Of a DNA stretch of 64,000 nt, positions 1 to 12,029 are shown in pieces. The translations under genes and the position numbers were made by a program. The notes below the pieces were generated by a model. The model was not told where the DNA came from. It saw only the letters and a list, made by a program, of their open reading frames with translations, and did not search any database. The stretch is from the NCBI RefSeq assembly GCF_963675165.1, contig NC_087384.1, positions 5,821,182 to 5,885,181 on the forward strand, in the 5' to 3' direction. Each line of letters starts with the position of its first letter. The stretch's first letter is position 1. The DNA is from Halichondria panicea (taxonomy: Eukaryota; Porifera; Demospongiae; Suberitida; Halichondriidae).

Positions 1-496
1 TACAATCAGTATCAGTATCAGGTTCTCAGGTTCTCATATTAATAGTCATGCTGTCTACAGAAGGAAAGTGCACGTACATGAATGTATAAAAAAGAGGGCT
101 ATGTTTAGAAGATGTTTTATGGTGAGGGCATAATTGGGCTTTGCCACCCACCCATGCACTCATGCATGCAGGGGGTGTGTCTCTGGGAGGGGGTAGTTAC
201 TCTACCGTTGCCAAAAATAATGTATCTTCTCAGAGATAAGTTGGTACCTTTATTATAAACAAGAGAAAGATATAGCGGTTACATAATTGAAATTCTATAT
301 CTGAAAACCATGGGAGCTCTGCCCTCCTCCCCCCGGCACACTTGGTTATTACGGCCTTGCACGGCGTGGTACATTTCTTCTATGGCGTGATTTATGCGCA
401 TGATTCAAAATTTGAATAGCTACTCAGTAGAGGGCTCAGGGGAGGCCGGGAGATTGTCACATGACACATATAATAAGATTATGTACATGTACTTAC
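1..496. other. Left edge, no gene resolved
   Basis: No exon could be supported here. The Roc-COR gene on the minus strand should continue leftward from its donor at 496/495. The death-domain reading frame also stays open past that donor to a stop at 420, so a short C-terminal extension without splicing is a less likely alternative. Confidence 0.4.
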
Positions 497-3400
497 GTGG
501 GGTCAATTGCTGACAGATTTGATGAGCTGTTTCTCCTTTATACAATCCCAGTACAATATCCAGTAGAGCTCTGTAAGTTGCTTGATAAGGATTATGTTGT
601 TTCCAGATTTTCAAGCACTTCATCATGGCTGTTTGAGTTCCTTCTCTGTAGTACAACATATTCACATCGGCTTGTTCTGCAAGAGGTAGTTTCATGGAAC
701 TCGAATAAAGTTCCACATTATCGAAACATAAGGCCAGTTTGGGAGTATCAGAGTACTCTATTTTACTGTTGAGTTGCTCGTCAGTCAGACTGTATCGTTT
801 TATTAGTTCTTGGAGCGTGACTTGATTAGCGGGTAGTCCTATGGAGGTAGTGCAAACATTGATATTATAGAGACATGAATATTTTACACAGCATCAATGC
901 ACATAGCCAGACACACAAGCTATGAGCTCTGCATGCTTCAGTTGTATGCATGATTGTCCAAGCAACTTATTGCTCATGACGTCAAGAGGGTCCATCTTCA
1001 AGGTAACCTCCGTGGTTTAGGTTCTATACTTTGATAAATGACTACTAACTCACTATTATATAATAGAGGAATATCCTGACAGAGGCTTAATTATACTGTT
1101 CAAATTAAAGTAGCTATATAAAATAATATATGTCGTATTTGAGGATCCAATGAATACATGAGTATAGCTATACAGACACAAACACTCCATGCACTGTATA
1201 CACAAACTGACCTCTCTGTGTGGCTGAGTCACTCGTCCCCAGAGTCTGAGGTACTGAGGAAAAAGAGGAGAGTTTTTAAACTACAAAGATACGCCTATTA
1301 AAGGAAAAGTGATATCATTTTCATCTGTATTATACATGACCTGTTTGTGCATGCGAATTAGGATGAATCAGGCCCGGTTTGTGCATTCCAGTATATACTA
1401 CAATAATTATAGATATACAGATGAGTAAGAAAGTAACAGCTTCCAAGAATAACTGGCTTGCAGACTGAATGGTGGTCATGAGAATTGAGAGGTAAAATTA
1501 ATACACTCATGAATATATCTGAACACTAACAACAATACGTGTGTATATAAATCATGGTAACAAAGAACACACCCTGTGTAGATGAGCGTAATCGTTTGGT
1601 ACTGGATGTTTCCCCAGCGGATAGACGTCTCTTCTGACCAGCTCCTCCTAAACATTCTTCGGAATCTGTGATATTGAATAAATTCGGTTAATATACTATA
1701 TGCCGTTAATTAATTACAACACACCCCGCCATACATGTATAAATAAAACTGACCGGCCAACAAAACAATACAAGTTATGCCTAGTTTTTGCTTACTTAAG
1801 ATGCCCATATAGATATAGAAGAGGGATTGGAAACAAAAGTGGCCTCGGAAAACATCCGCGCCTTGCTTTCTTGTTGTTCTTTTGCCTCAATGCTGTCTCT
1901 CCATGACTATATGACAGCAGACATAGCCTAGCTAGCTACGGTACAACAGGAAATTTTTGTGAGGTGCTAAATTTTGCATTTTTCGAGGGAAGACGTGAAA
2001 ATTAAAACTGGGATAAAGTCTACCGGTATTTCACATGCAAACTTATTGGTGGGTGTGGTTTCCTTGCATCGAAAACGCAAAATTTGTACTCGCAGATAAT
2101 TGGAAATTGTCATTAAAACCACTTGCGAGTAATTATGAATAATATTAATTTCACAACTTGAGTAAGAATTCGCAGAATTTAATGCCAGCAAAATGAGCTA
2201 AACAGTGAATTCGCAAACAAATCTAACTGTGAAAATATGTCACCTTAAGGTATATGCGGTATATACCGTATTTCATTTAACACATACGTATTTACTTGGT
2301 ATACGCCCGGGCGTTTATTTCAGATCAAAGTCTTTAGAGGGGGCGTTTAAACGAGGAGGGTGTTTAATCCAGGAGGGCGTTTATTGTTATGTCTCCTCCA
2401 AAACTCTTGCACAGCAGCAGTTATTGTGCTCTTCTTGGGCTGCTGTCTCAGCTTAAATCTATTTCTCAGCTTAAATTTAAGTTATATAGGAGTGCCCTCT
2501 GTTTCGGTATCTCTCTCTCTGCCATCGATGCATCATAAAAAAGTATTTTTATTCTATGCTGCCACGCTTGCAACTGGGTTCCACGTGCTATTTCAGCTCC
2601 ACCCACAGTGCCTACATGGGCGATTATTTAAGATGGGCGTTTATTGACAAAAACAGAGCTTTTACCCTGGGCGTTTAAACAAGATGGGCGTTTATTCAAG
2701 GAGGGCGTTTAATGAAGTAAATACGGTAGCTAACTGGCTGAAAGAGACACGATCAACAGCATTGCTAGTGAGGAGAATGTGCAGAGAGCTGAATACTTGT
2801 TTCACATGCAGTCTATAAAATTATTAGAGGATGATTAGTTTCTTGAAATTGTGAAGCTATTTGTGATTGTCAAAGGCTTCTCACTTCAACTACATGTACT
2901 GGATGGTAAAAAAAAACCATCAAGAAGTAACCACGATCATTTCATACATAATCGTATGTGCTAATAGTGACTGCATGGAGAGTGTATAGCTATTAATCCT
3001 GTATCACCCAGTAATTGCACGCCGTCATTGACAGTGTGCAATTATACCTGTCAAGTAATTGTATACGCTGTCAATGACAACGTAACAATTTTCGAATAAC
3101 GGCCACGGCTAAAATGTTAATAAAACTACAGAGCACTTCATCATAAACGATTAGTATATGGTTACTCGTGCAATAAAGCACTCATAACAAGCACTGGCAA
3201 GGTTAATTAGGAGCCTTGCCATTGCTTGTTACTTGTGCTATTAATCCTATATTGCACTCCTAATACACCATGTAATACTTAAGTTCCATGATAATTAAAA
3301 TAATCGTGAACAATAACAAACCATATAAACAATTATCATAGCTCTGATTAGCAGCACTCTAATCAGAGAGTTACTGGATGGAGAGAAGCTGGTAACGTAT

Positions 3401-6400
3401 ACAAGGGTGGTGATGTGTAGGGGTGTAGAGAGGAGGGGTGTATTCATACATTAAACGAAAGCACCGCGGGTGCTGATTCCTCGGTGGCGATGTCAAAGCT
3501 ATACATAACATAAAGCTACTAGTAGCTTATTTTATACACACACTATTATCATGATGAACATTTTGCTGTGCATGCGCATGCGCAAAAGCAAGAATCCAGA
3601 ATCACAAGGAAACTCGAAGAGTGGGACCATGGTTTATTAAAAACGATTGATGCCAAACGTCCCAAGTCTAAAATAAATGGCTGCAAGTCAGCAGAGCCTT
3701 GCAGCTCTCTTCTCACTCTTGCATGCAGCTACCAATAGCTAGCGTCCTAGTGCACAGCTATAACTATACTAAGTAGAGTAGCAACACTCCCTGGACAAGT
3801 TTTGCTACAGACTCTGGCATTTCAAGTAAGCAAAACTAGGCATAACTCAAAACGAAGCATTATTTTGCAAATCCAAGAAAACCTGACTAGAAGCCTATAT
3901 ATAAAGAAACTCTTACTTGCACTTCATTGATCTTTGAGCAGCTGTAGCAGTCTACACAGACACACAAACACACCACCATATACCTCGCTTGTGCATGCGT
4001 ACCGAGGCATAAAAAGCTTTATGTTAAGTAGATTTGGCACAGCATCAGCACCTGCGGTGCAAAGTAGATGAGCTATTTACATGGCTATTGCTTGACTGTA
4101 ATGAGAACTTACTAAGCTCATCTTTGTAGAAAGTTCTGTAGACAGTGAGGACCACTGTCCCAGCCTCCTTCACCTCACACTGGTAGTAGTCCAGGTCCTC
4201 CTCACTCACACTCTGGAAGGTGAGAATGTTGGGCTTGCAGGGATGAATTGGTTGTGTGTTGTCATCTCCCACTTTGCTCCAATTAAAAGAAAATCTCTTC
4301 AGAGACTGTTCCTTAACAAACCCAAAAACACCCAAGCTAGCACTCTGACCAATAGAAATAGCCTGCAGGTAAGACAAAGCACATGATGTTCATGCATGCG
4401 TACAGCCCAGTATAAATTAAGTGATGTGACATTGGGCCACTCTTTCGTTATTTGGCCTGATGTTTGCATGTTTGCCTTATGTATACATGTACATCATACA
4501 CAAGTTGTAGAGCATACAGTGTCGATTATACATAAAGTATAGTTGTAACGTACCTTTCCAAGCCAAACCATTTGAGTCTTCCTCAGGGTAACAGGGTCCT
4601 TGGAGCGTTCACAAAGGAATCTGACTTCTGATCCTAGCGAAATTGAACAAATATCGTTGAGATTGGGCTCTTCCGAGTGCTTAGGACAGTGGCACTGAAA
4701 AGCAATTTGTGGAACTAATCGCTCATAAAGGCCGCTAAGAATGTACTGAATTACAGACCAAACATATGCACAAACCTCATTGACAGAGATTTTCGATTTT
4801 TTTAAACAAACTCTTATTTCATAGTATCTTTCACGAGAGATAATAGTCACTGTATGTACCGCATCGATAACAAATGAAACACAGTTTCGCTTGACACCAT
4901 CTTCTACTAACTTCCACGTCAATCCGAGGATTCCATGAGTGCCTCGGGAAACTAGTTGAGTAATCAGACCACAAAAAGCTCCAGTTGGAACGTAACCACA
5001 GCTAAATGTGATGAGCAGTGGCTCTGGATTGTTGGCATCTGGTGGAGGTGGGTTGGTCAGAGAAACACACTCCAAGATAGCGGGCATTAAATAGGTGCTT
5101 CGATATTTGCTCTTATTATTAACATCTATGTGAATAATTTCAGAGAGAAGATTTAGATGTTGAAGAAGTGTAATAAGAGCCTTGGCTGGGATAAGTTCGT
5201 TGTTTCCCAACTTTTTGCTTACTTGAGCAGTTTTACAATACATTTCGATGGCTTCAGCTGAATATTGCCCCTTTCTAATCAACTCTTTTCGCTCATACTC
5301 AGTGAAAGTACCTCCAGAATGAAGTTCACGCATAGAAGGAAGAATCAGCTGACTGATGCTATCGAAGACTACTTGAGGGGAGCAGATTACACGATTTTTA
5401 AGCCACTTTTCCTTATCATTTGTTATGTTTGTGTAATGCATGACAGTGCCAACGCAGTCGTGAAGATACCGCAGACAAAATTTCGTTTCATTTTCATCCA
5501 TTTCAAGCTTCTTCCCTAACTCTAGACAATCTTCAATACTGGCAATCTTGTATTCCCTTCGTAGAATGAGTCCAAATAAAAGCCATTTTGGTCTAATCGG
5601 TAGCAAAGCATCCTTGAAGCGTTTGTGAAAGATTTCACTCAACAATTTACGAAGAGGGGCTATGTCCGACTGCTCAGTTCCAGTGTAGTTGTCCACAGTA
5701 AATAAAACCTTTGAGCTAGAATTAGCTGATGGACAAATCATTACTTTATCAAACTTTTGTACAATGTCTTTTAAATCTTCCTCGATCACCTCCTCAGGAT
5801 TTTCCAGCTTATCTTTGTGAGTGCCTATCAACGCAGCCAACGGACTAACTTGTAAAAAACATTCAAGCTTCTCTCTAAATCCAGCAACTGTATCGGTCTT
5901 AAATGAAGAGGTCACTTGAGGGTTACTATGTATGCTACTGATGGAAGAAAGGATTTGTGACACTGTGTCTTTGACTGTGTGTATAGAATCATAGGGAGTG
6001 ATGATTGTTTTATCGCGACTGAAAGCGATCTTGTACGGCTTGTTTAACTCTTTGCTCAAGTCTAAGAAGACAAGATACATGGCCGGACCAGTACTCAGGG
6101 CTGGGAGCATTTCTAAAAAGCCTGGCTGACCACCAATATCATTAATGTTCAAAAATGTGCCCAGAGCATTGAAAAGGTTAGAATATTCTCCACTTTTGAT
6201 CAACTTTTGGAATCGACTAACAATATCACTAATCCTTTGATCTTTAATATAAGCTTCGACTTGTGAATTTTGCGTGTGGGGTTTGTCTTGTTGAACATGT
6301 GGCTGTGTTCTGGCAGGTTTGGGTGGAGTAGTGTGTTCTTCACTAAGGGGTATGTCCAGCGGTGCCTCTTTAGCTATTTGTTTATGTCCACAGAAATAAT

Positions 6401-7338
6401 TTAATACAATTTTTGCTTCACTGTCTAAGTCACTGTCAAAGTCATTGGAAGACTGCCACTCTGCTGAGTCGTCACCAACAATAGCAAATGCTTGAATACA
6501 GTTAGCGAGTAGTGTACTTTGAAGCTTTGCTTTGTCACCTGCTGAATAAATATTCTCAAATACTTTTAACAGACGGCTTAGAGTGGTCGTTTTTCCCACA
6601 AATGGTGGGCCAACAAGAAAAAGTTTCAAGTAGCGAAGGTCGATGGTGTCTGCAGCTGTCATCAAATCCTTGAGTATCTCGAGATATCGCTGCTGCACAA
6701 CTATGAGAATGTAAATGAGTTTTTGATTAAATGAAAGGCAAGAAGCACTATATAAACACTAAAAACGTTAGAAATGTGCATGTAACTCACTTTCTTTGAG
6801 TTTTGTCCTGAGATTCCTTGCGTCCTCGATGTAACCTTTCTGGGAAAATAATTGTTGAGCTTCTTCAAGAGTGATGCCTTGACCAGTAGCAATGATGTCA
6901 TCAATGTTCACTTCTGTCCCCTCGATAAGCTTCTGTAGAGCATCAATCTCATCTTGTGTTAGAGGTGTGCGCTCTGACGATTTAGTAGGGGGTGTTTGTG
7001 TACAGAGTATATAATAATTATGGTATACTTGAGCATGTGTATAGCATTGGCCACCAAGCATGCAGGGAGTAAGCTAATTATAGCTCAACCTATATCATGC
7101 ATGGTATTGCTTGCTCCGGCCGGCCACCACTAACTGTATACGCACCTGGAGGAGGCTGCTGGTAGACTGGAAGACTCTGGTCGCCAGTGATCTGACTTGG
7201 AGCAAAAGATTGTTCCACTTCCTGTAGGATATATGCAACATAATATTATGCAGATGTTACAGTAAAGTAAAGTACCTGTTGTGTAATTATACCAAGGGCG
7301 TAAGGCGTGTAACTATAAGCATCAGTCAACGTACTCAT
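497..7338 (-). CDS. Roc-COR GTPase with Ig-like and death domains (3' partial)
   Basis: Exons (read leftward): 7276-7338, 7146-7221, 6791-6973, 4554-6700, 4113-4362, 1573-1665, 1212-1253, 497-838. All have GT-AG borders and intron phase is continuous over eight exons, giving at least 1,065 aa; the gene continues off the window. Seen in the protein: P-loop GPPFVGKT at residues 138-145, DIGGQ at about 295 and THKD at about 401 (G1, G3 and G4 of a Roc GTPase, with an unusually long acidic/proline-rich insert between G1 and G3); a COR region to about 780; a Cys/His-rich tail; an Ig-like domain (residues 824-907, motif DYYQCEV) in its own exon; a basic Ser-rich linker in two small exons; and a death domain (residues about 953-1050) in the last visible exon. 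No kinase or ankyrin repeats. By family the order resembles the back half of DAPK. Role in apoptotic or innate signalling is inferred. Start chosen as the first Met before the spliced frame; an upstream exon cannot be excluded. Confidence 0.8.
2264..2729. mobile_element. MITE-like element in Roc-COR intron
   Basis: The ends are inverted repeats (accgtattt...ttta at the left, taaa...aatacggt at the right), and the inside carries many variants of a GGGCGTTTA motif. It has no coding capacity and lies in the 2.4 kb intron between the Ig-like exon and the linker exons. Confidence 0.55.
3171..3255. repeat. Short inverted repeat
   Basis: Two arms of about 20 nt with one or two mismatches (around 3184-3203 and 3213-3232) form a hairpin within the same Roc-COR intron. 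Probably a small non-autonomous element. Confidence 0.45.
3457..4011. repeat. Dispersed repeat family A, copy 1
   Basis: About 555 bp beginning gaaagcaccgc and ending at a palindromic motif around a GCATGC core. It aligns along its length, with small indels, to 8123-8640, and its first part also matches the reverse complement of 52802-52966. Non-coding; lies in the Roc-COR intron just downstream of the Ig-like exon. Confidence 0.65.
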
Positions 7339-8122
7339 CGAAATTCTACATTCAAGTGAAAGACTGGATATCCCATAAATAGATGCATGCAGACTTTTCC
7401 TCAATTTACGGAGCAGATTAGTTTACGGAGTTACCGTATAGCGGCCTATTAGGCTCCAGAGCCCTCAGTAGAAATGTTCATGGGTTCTAATATTTGCGTT
7501 TCAATGCCAGAAAACCACACCCACCAATCGTTTTGCATGTGAAGTACCGGTGCGTGGGAGTTTATCCCAGTTTTAATTTTCGCATCTTCTGTCTGTCTGT
7601 ATAGGGTTTTTGTGGTTGGCTAGGGTGTCTGAAGGGAGTGGATCTCAGGGGCATAGCCAGGATTTTGGGGAAGGGGGTGCTATTGTAGAGCGCAAAGTGC
7701 TTGATTTTTAGCTGCGCAGCGCCGAAATTTGTTTGACAGGAAGCCACACCTCTTATTAATTACGTCATAATTAACTTATCTGCCAAGTTGGGTGTGGCCA
7801 AATCTTTATTTACATAGAAAACTAGATTTAATTAAGCCTGAATAGCTTATAGCTGAATCGTGTTGCTTGCCTACTAGCTAGCTAACTTCAGCAAGATCTA
7901 GAAGAGAAGGGGTGCTCAGCCGGATAATCAGATACATTTCTGTGTGATTTGTACTAGTCTCGCACCAGCCCCGATTAAAAATTGGGTCTGGAGAACTTGA
8001 GTTGCGCAAAGCCGTAAGTGATCAGTAAATAGTAAGTGATCAGTAAATGGTGGTCACAAATAATATTATTCATGAATTGATGACCACAGTGTGGTTAAAA
8101 TAATTTGAAAACCACGGTGAAT

Positions 8123-8640
8123 GAAAGCACCGCAGGTGCTGATGCCTCGGTGGAGATGCCAAAGCTACATAACATAAAGCTATACTAATAGCTTTTATGC
8201 ACAATGATAAACAATTTAATTTTGCTGCATGCAAAAACTTAGAGAGTGGGTAATGATTGACCATGATTGTTGTTAAAAACGATTGATGCCAAAAGTTCAA
8301 GTCTAAAATTAATGATGCATTAGCAGAGCCTCTTCTCACTCTTGCAGCTACCAATAGCTATATAGTGTTCTAGTGCAGAGCTAACTACTAAGTAGAGTAG
8401 CTACACTCGATCGGTAAACAAGTTTGGCTACGTGCTCTTCTGAAAAGGCTGCAATGGCATTCCAAGTAAGCAAAACTAGGCATAACTCGAGAACGAAGCA
8501 TTGTTTTGCAAATTTACGAATATAACCATGACTAGAAGCCTATAGAAACTCTTACTTGCACTTGATTCATCCTTGAGCAGCTGTAGCAGTCTACACAGAC
8601 ACTACCGTATACCTCGATTGCGCATGCGCATCGAGGCATA
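8123..8640. repeat. Dispersed repeat family A, copy 2
   Basis: Second copy of the element at 3457-4011, same orientation, ending in a near-perfect palindrome with a CGCATGCGC core. Confidence 0.65.
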
Positions 8641-8733
8641 ATTGTTGGAAATAAGTCCCAAAAGTAGATTTGTCTACTGCATTTACACACACATATAATC
8701 CCAGTGCATTAGTTTTAGTTACCTTAATGTTAC

Positions 8734-9007
8734 TACCGTATAGCGGGTATATTTCGAGGGTATAAATGTTTGCGGTTTTCGCGGATTGAGCCTGTACCGC
8801 GAAAATTTATACCCACGAAAATTTATGAATAGTAGGCGTGTTCAGTATTATGGATTCGAGGCTAACGGTGTGGAGGTACAGCTGCACGTTGATGTGCGCA
8901 TGTGCCAAAAGGCTGGAACTTAGACCACGAAAATAAAATCCGCGAAATCCTTTGTAATGGTCCATCCGCGAAAATTTATACCCTCGAAATATACCCGCTA
9001 TACGGTA
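8734..9007. mobile_element. Palindromic MITE with terminal inverted repeats
   Basis: The left end (taccgtatagcgggtatatt) is repeated in inverse at the right end, and similarity continues inward for roughly 50 bp on each side. Length 274 bp, no coding capacity. Relatives sharing the TACCGTATA-type end occur at 11848-11952 and 22302-22479. Confidence 0.75.
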
Positions 9008-9228
9008 TTATAGACGGGTAGTCATTTTAGCGTTTTTAGGGTACTAATTTTGGCGGATTTGTAGAAATTCATTACCACAATAGTATCTCAAAAGATGTAC
9101 AAGTATGAGTTTTAAGGTTAAATGGAAAGTTTGGAGTCAGATACAGATAAAAAAAAAAGGGCTAGCTTGCTTAGCATATACTCTCAAAAGTACATTACAT
9201 TATCAGGGGTGGAGGAAGCTTAGTGGCA

Positions 9229-9766
9229 TCATAGATAGAGTAGAAGAGGGATTGGAAACGGAAGTACCCTCGAAGTACCATCCGTGTATCTCCACGGTTT
9301 AATCGGCTTACTTTTTAACACGAGGGCTAAACGTGAATAATTCATGAGAATTGTTTTGCTCTCTGTAAGAAGTCCACGAGCAGTTCTGCTGCTAAACATC
9401 AACTTTCATCTTTCATCTCATATATATACTCGAGGCCATTTGGGACACAGGACACTATTTAGTTACACAGCCTTAGCTATATTATAGGTACTATAGGAAC
9501 ACAAGCATGAAAAGCGCTCTATGTACCTCTAGCTACTTCACGACAATCGAGATTAAATTTTCTTCGTTTCCAATTGATACCTACTATTAGGGGGCATGTG
9601 ATTCAGTAATGGGGGTAGCTCTGAGATGTATGCATTGGACACAATAAGTTTCCCGGGCTTTTGCGGGAGTTATGAAGAGATACACGGATGGTCACTACGT
9701 AGACTTCATTGTAAAACATCACGTGAATCACTTCCGTTTCCAATCCCTCTCTACTCTATCTATATA
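9229..9766. repeat. Element bounded by inverted repeats
   Basis: About 37 bp at 9229-9265 (containing gggattggaaacggaagt) reappears inverted at 9729-9766. The roughly 460 bp between carries no recognised gene. A related half-arm occurs near 1816-1845. Confidence 0.5.
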
Positions 9767-9808
9767 TGGGTACACTTTCCTCAGATACAATAAAATTTTG
9801 ATATTTAA

Positions 9809-9952
9809 TGCTGACTCAGGATATTCTTGTGTACCCAATGTTTACATAACTAAAACCTCACATGCACTACAAGCAACTTGTAATGCTGACTCAGGACATT
9901 CTTGTGTACCCGATGTTGACATAACTAAATCTCCTACTACAGAGACAAGCAA
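9809..9952. repeat. Two-unit tandem repeat
   Basis: A roughly 71 bp unit starting aatgctgactcagga is present twice in direct orientation with a few substitutions. Confidence 0.6.
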
Positions 9953-10072
9953 CTTGCAAATCACTGTAGTGACTAGGCGGCTTTAGTGACTATACACTGA
10001 TAAGCACACATTATTAGGTTCCAGTGCACTCTTACTCTTATCAGGAGCCCATAAATAAGAGAAGGAGCATAT

Positions 10073-10123
10073 ATATGAGCCATATTCCATACTTCCCTGG
10101 GGGAAGTAAAATATGGCTCATAT
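10073..10123. repeat. Short hairpin
   Basis: Arms of 14 nt (atatgagccatatt and its inverse) enclose a second small stem acttccc/gggaagt. Function unknown. Confidence 0.45.
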
Positions 10124-11527
10124 TCACTGGAAATCACCTAGGATACGAAGTGAATCAGTAAATAAGTGGTTGAATCTCTACACGTGTTATACACAATACA
10201 GGGCTGCAGTTTGCAAGCACCAGGAGCACATTACAGAAGGAGCGTCTTACCTCGGGAATCGCATCTCGTGGAAGTTTGCAAAGCATGACCTTATATGCAA
10301 AACCACTAAGTGGGTCTGCGGGCGAGTGCTAATTGAGCTGACGTGCACTTTTACCAAGCATAGGTCAATATAAGTGAAAAGTTACAGCTAGCTAGCTAGC
10401 TAGCTATAGACCTGGAAGTAAACTCTCTCTTCTAAGAACCCCCCCTACTGCAAAAACAAAACGCCTAGTATGTGTTAGTCTAAGTCTAGCAAACTTTCTC
10501 TGTACAAAGTGACTGGATATGCTCCTATTTACAGAACTTTCTGTACCTCACCAATGACAGTCTCTTCCATGATGTATACCAACATCCATCAAAGATCTAG
10601 CTATTCATTTTAGCTCTTTCTGGCTCAACCTAGCTCTCCTGCTGCTGCACTACATACAAAATCCGTTTATAATGATATTCACAGGTTGACCGTGGTCTGT
10701 AATTTATGTACACAGTACTTGCACACACTCTTATAAGGCAATGCGGCGTTTAGGAAAGCACACGAGATGCCATTTCCGAACCCATGCACAGTTAGACGCT
10801 CCTTCTGTAATATGCTCCTGCAGGCACTTAAAGTCTATTTGTGTTGAGTTTGACCTTCATAAAGTTGTCATAACTTTGTTATACTCCAGTTCAAAGTTTC
10901 ATATATACCCATTGGATTCCTTGTTAAAAAGCACTTCTGTCTATATGCTGTAGAGCTGGTAAGCTTCAGCTAAAAGTTATGTAGAAGTCCCAGGCATACT
11001 TGTCCACCACATAAAGCCATATTGACCACATAACTTCCAAGGCTGCTCAACGCAAATAGATTTTACCATATAAGAAAGTGCGGTTTCACCGGCAATTACG
11101 AAACGTGATCCCTAGTATACGTTGAAGTTAGCCGCTCCTTCTCTTATGGGCTGCATAAGACCGAGTGTTTTATGAATAATTATACAGGCACAAACACGAG
11201 GTCGAAGCGAGTTGCCTGCATATTGCGTAAAACACAAGAATTCTCATGCTAATTATAAAAGTATATTATGACAGACACAAAAAGGTGTAACAGTGCAAAT
11301 AACATCTAGCTGTAGCAACTTTCTAGGTGGCAATCAGTGCCACCTACTGCAAGTATTTGATCTAGCTAGCACCATAGACAAATCTATGCTGGTACCTGTG
11401 AAGAAAAAAGTGTACAAACAATATAATTATTTGTGACAAAATGGTGATAAGGTTGCATGTTGGATGAGTCTAGACGCTCAATTACCAAAAAGGACGTGAA
11501 CAATTAAGATAAAAGAAAAGCACATTA

Positions 11528-11572
11528 GAATAGACACAAACCAGCAGGCTTAGTGACGGTTTGTGTCTATTC
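11528..11572. repeat. Perfect 15-bp hairpin
   Basis: Arm gaatagacacaaacc at 11528-11542 is perfectly inverted at 11558-11572 across a 15-nt loop. Confidence 0.5.
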
Positions 11573-11847
11573 AGGTCTCCATTGAATTGTCTTGTGTGTA
11601 TATACTTTATTATTCTCTCTGTACTTTCAGTATCATTATCTAACACAATCTGTACTTTCATGATCAGTACTAGATAAATAATAATCGGCGTTATAACTAC
11701 AAGCCCATGTAACACGGAAGGGACAGTATGACTTTTTTACACCCTCGTTACTTTTACAACGTGATATTAATGTAATACGTAGGAAACATAACCTAGCGCT
11801 GCTTAAAATCATACACAAAAATTGTTCTTTAATTGCTACATGTGCAA

Positions 11848-11952
11848 ATTAAGATTAAAGGTGCGGCCAGGGAATCTTTCCGGTAAGCAATCAACCCACG
11901 AACGGACAATTCCACGAAATTTAAGTGCCTCGAAATTTGGCGCTATACGGTA
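11848..11952. mobile_element. Partial MITE related to the element at 22302
   Basis: Shares the ccggtaagca, ccacgaaat and ctatacggta segments with the MITE in eIF3c intron 21. Truncated at one end. Confidence 0.45.
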
Positions 11953-12029
11953 CATAACGTAGTTAAATGCCTGCATGGAAAGCGAGTTTCTTACAGTCAA
12001 TAATGATATAATTATGCATCGTATATACA

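Larger units (their letters stand above)
7339..12029. other. Repeat-rich intergenic stretch
   Basis: No supported gene. The open frames here are short and unlike known families. It contains family A copy 2, a palindromic MITE (8734-9007), an inverted-repeat element (9229-9766), a two-unit tandem repeat (9809-9952) and several hairpins. The promoter of the Roc-COR gene should lie just right of 7338; I recognise no specific site. Confidence 0.6.

Noticed and set aside
461-772. 103-aa plus-strand open frame
   Set aside because: Antisense shadow of the death-domain exon, which has matching intron phase and a recognisable domain.
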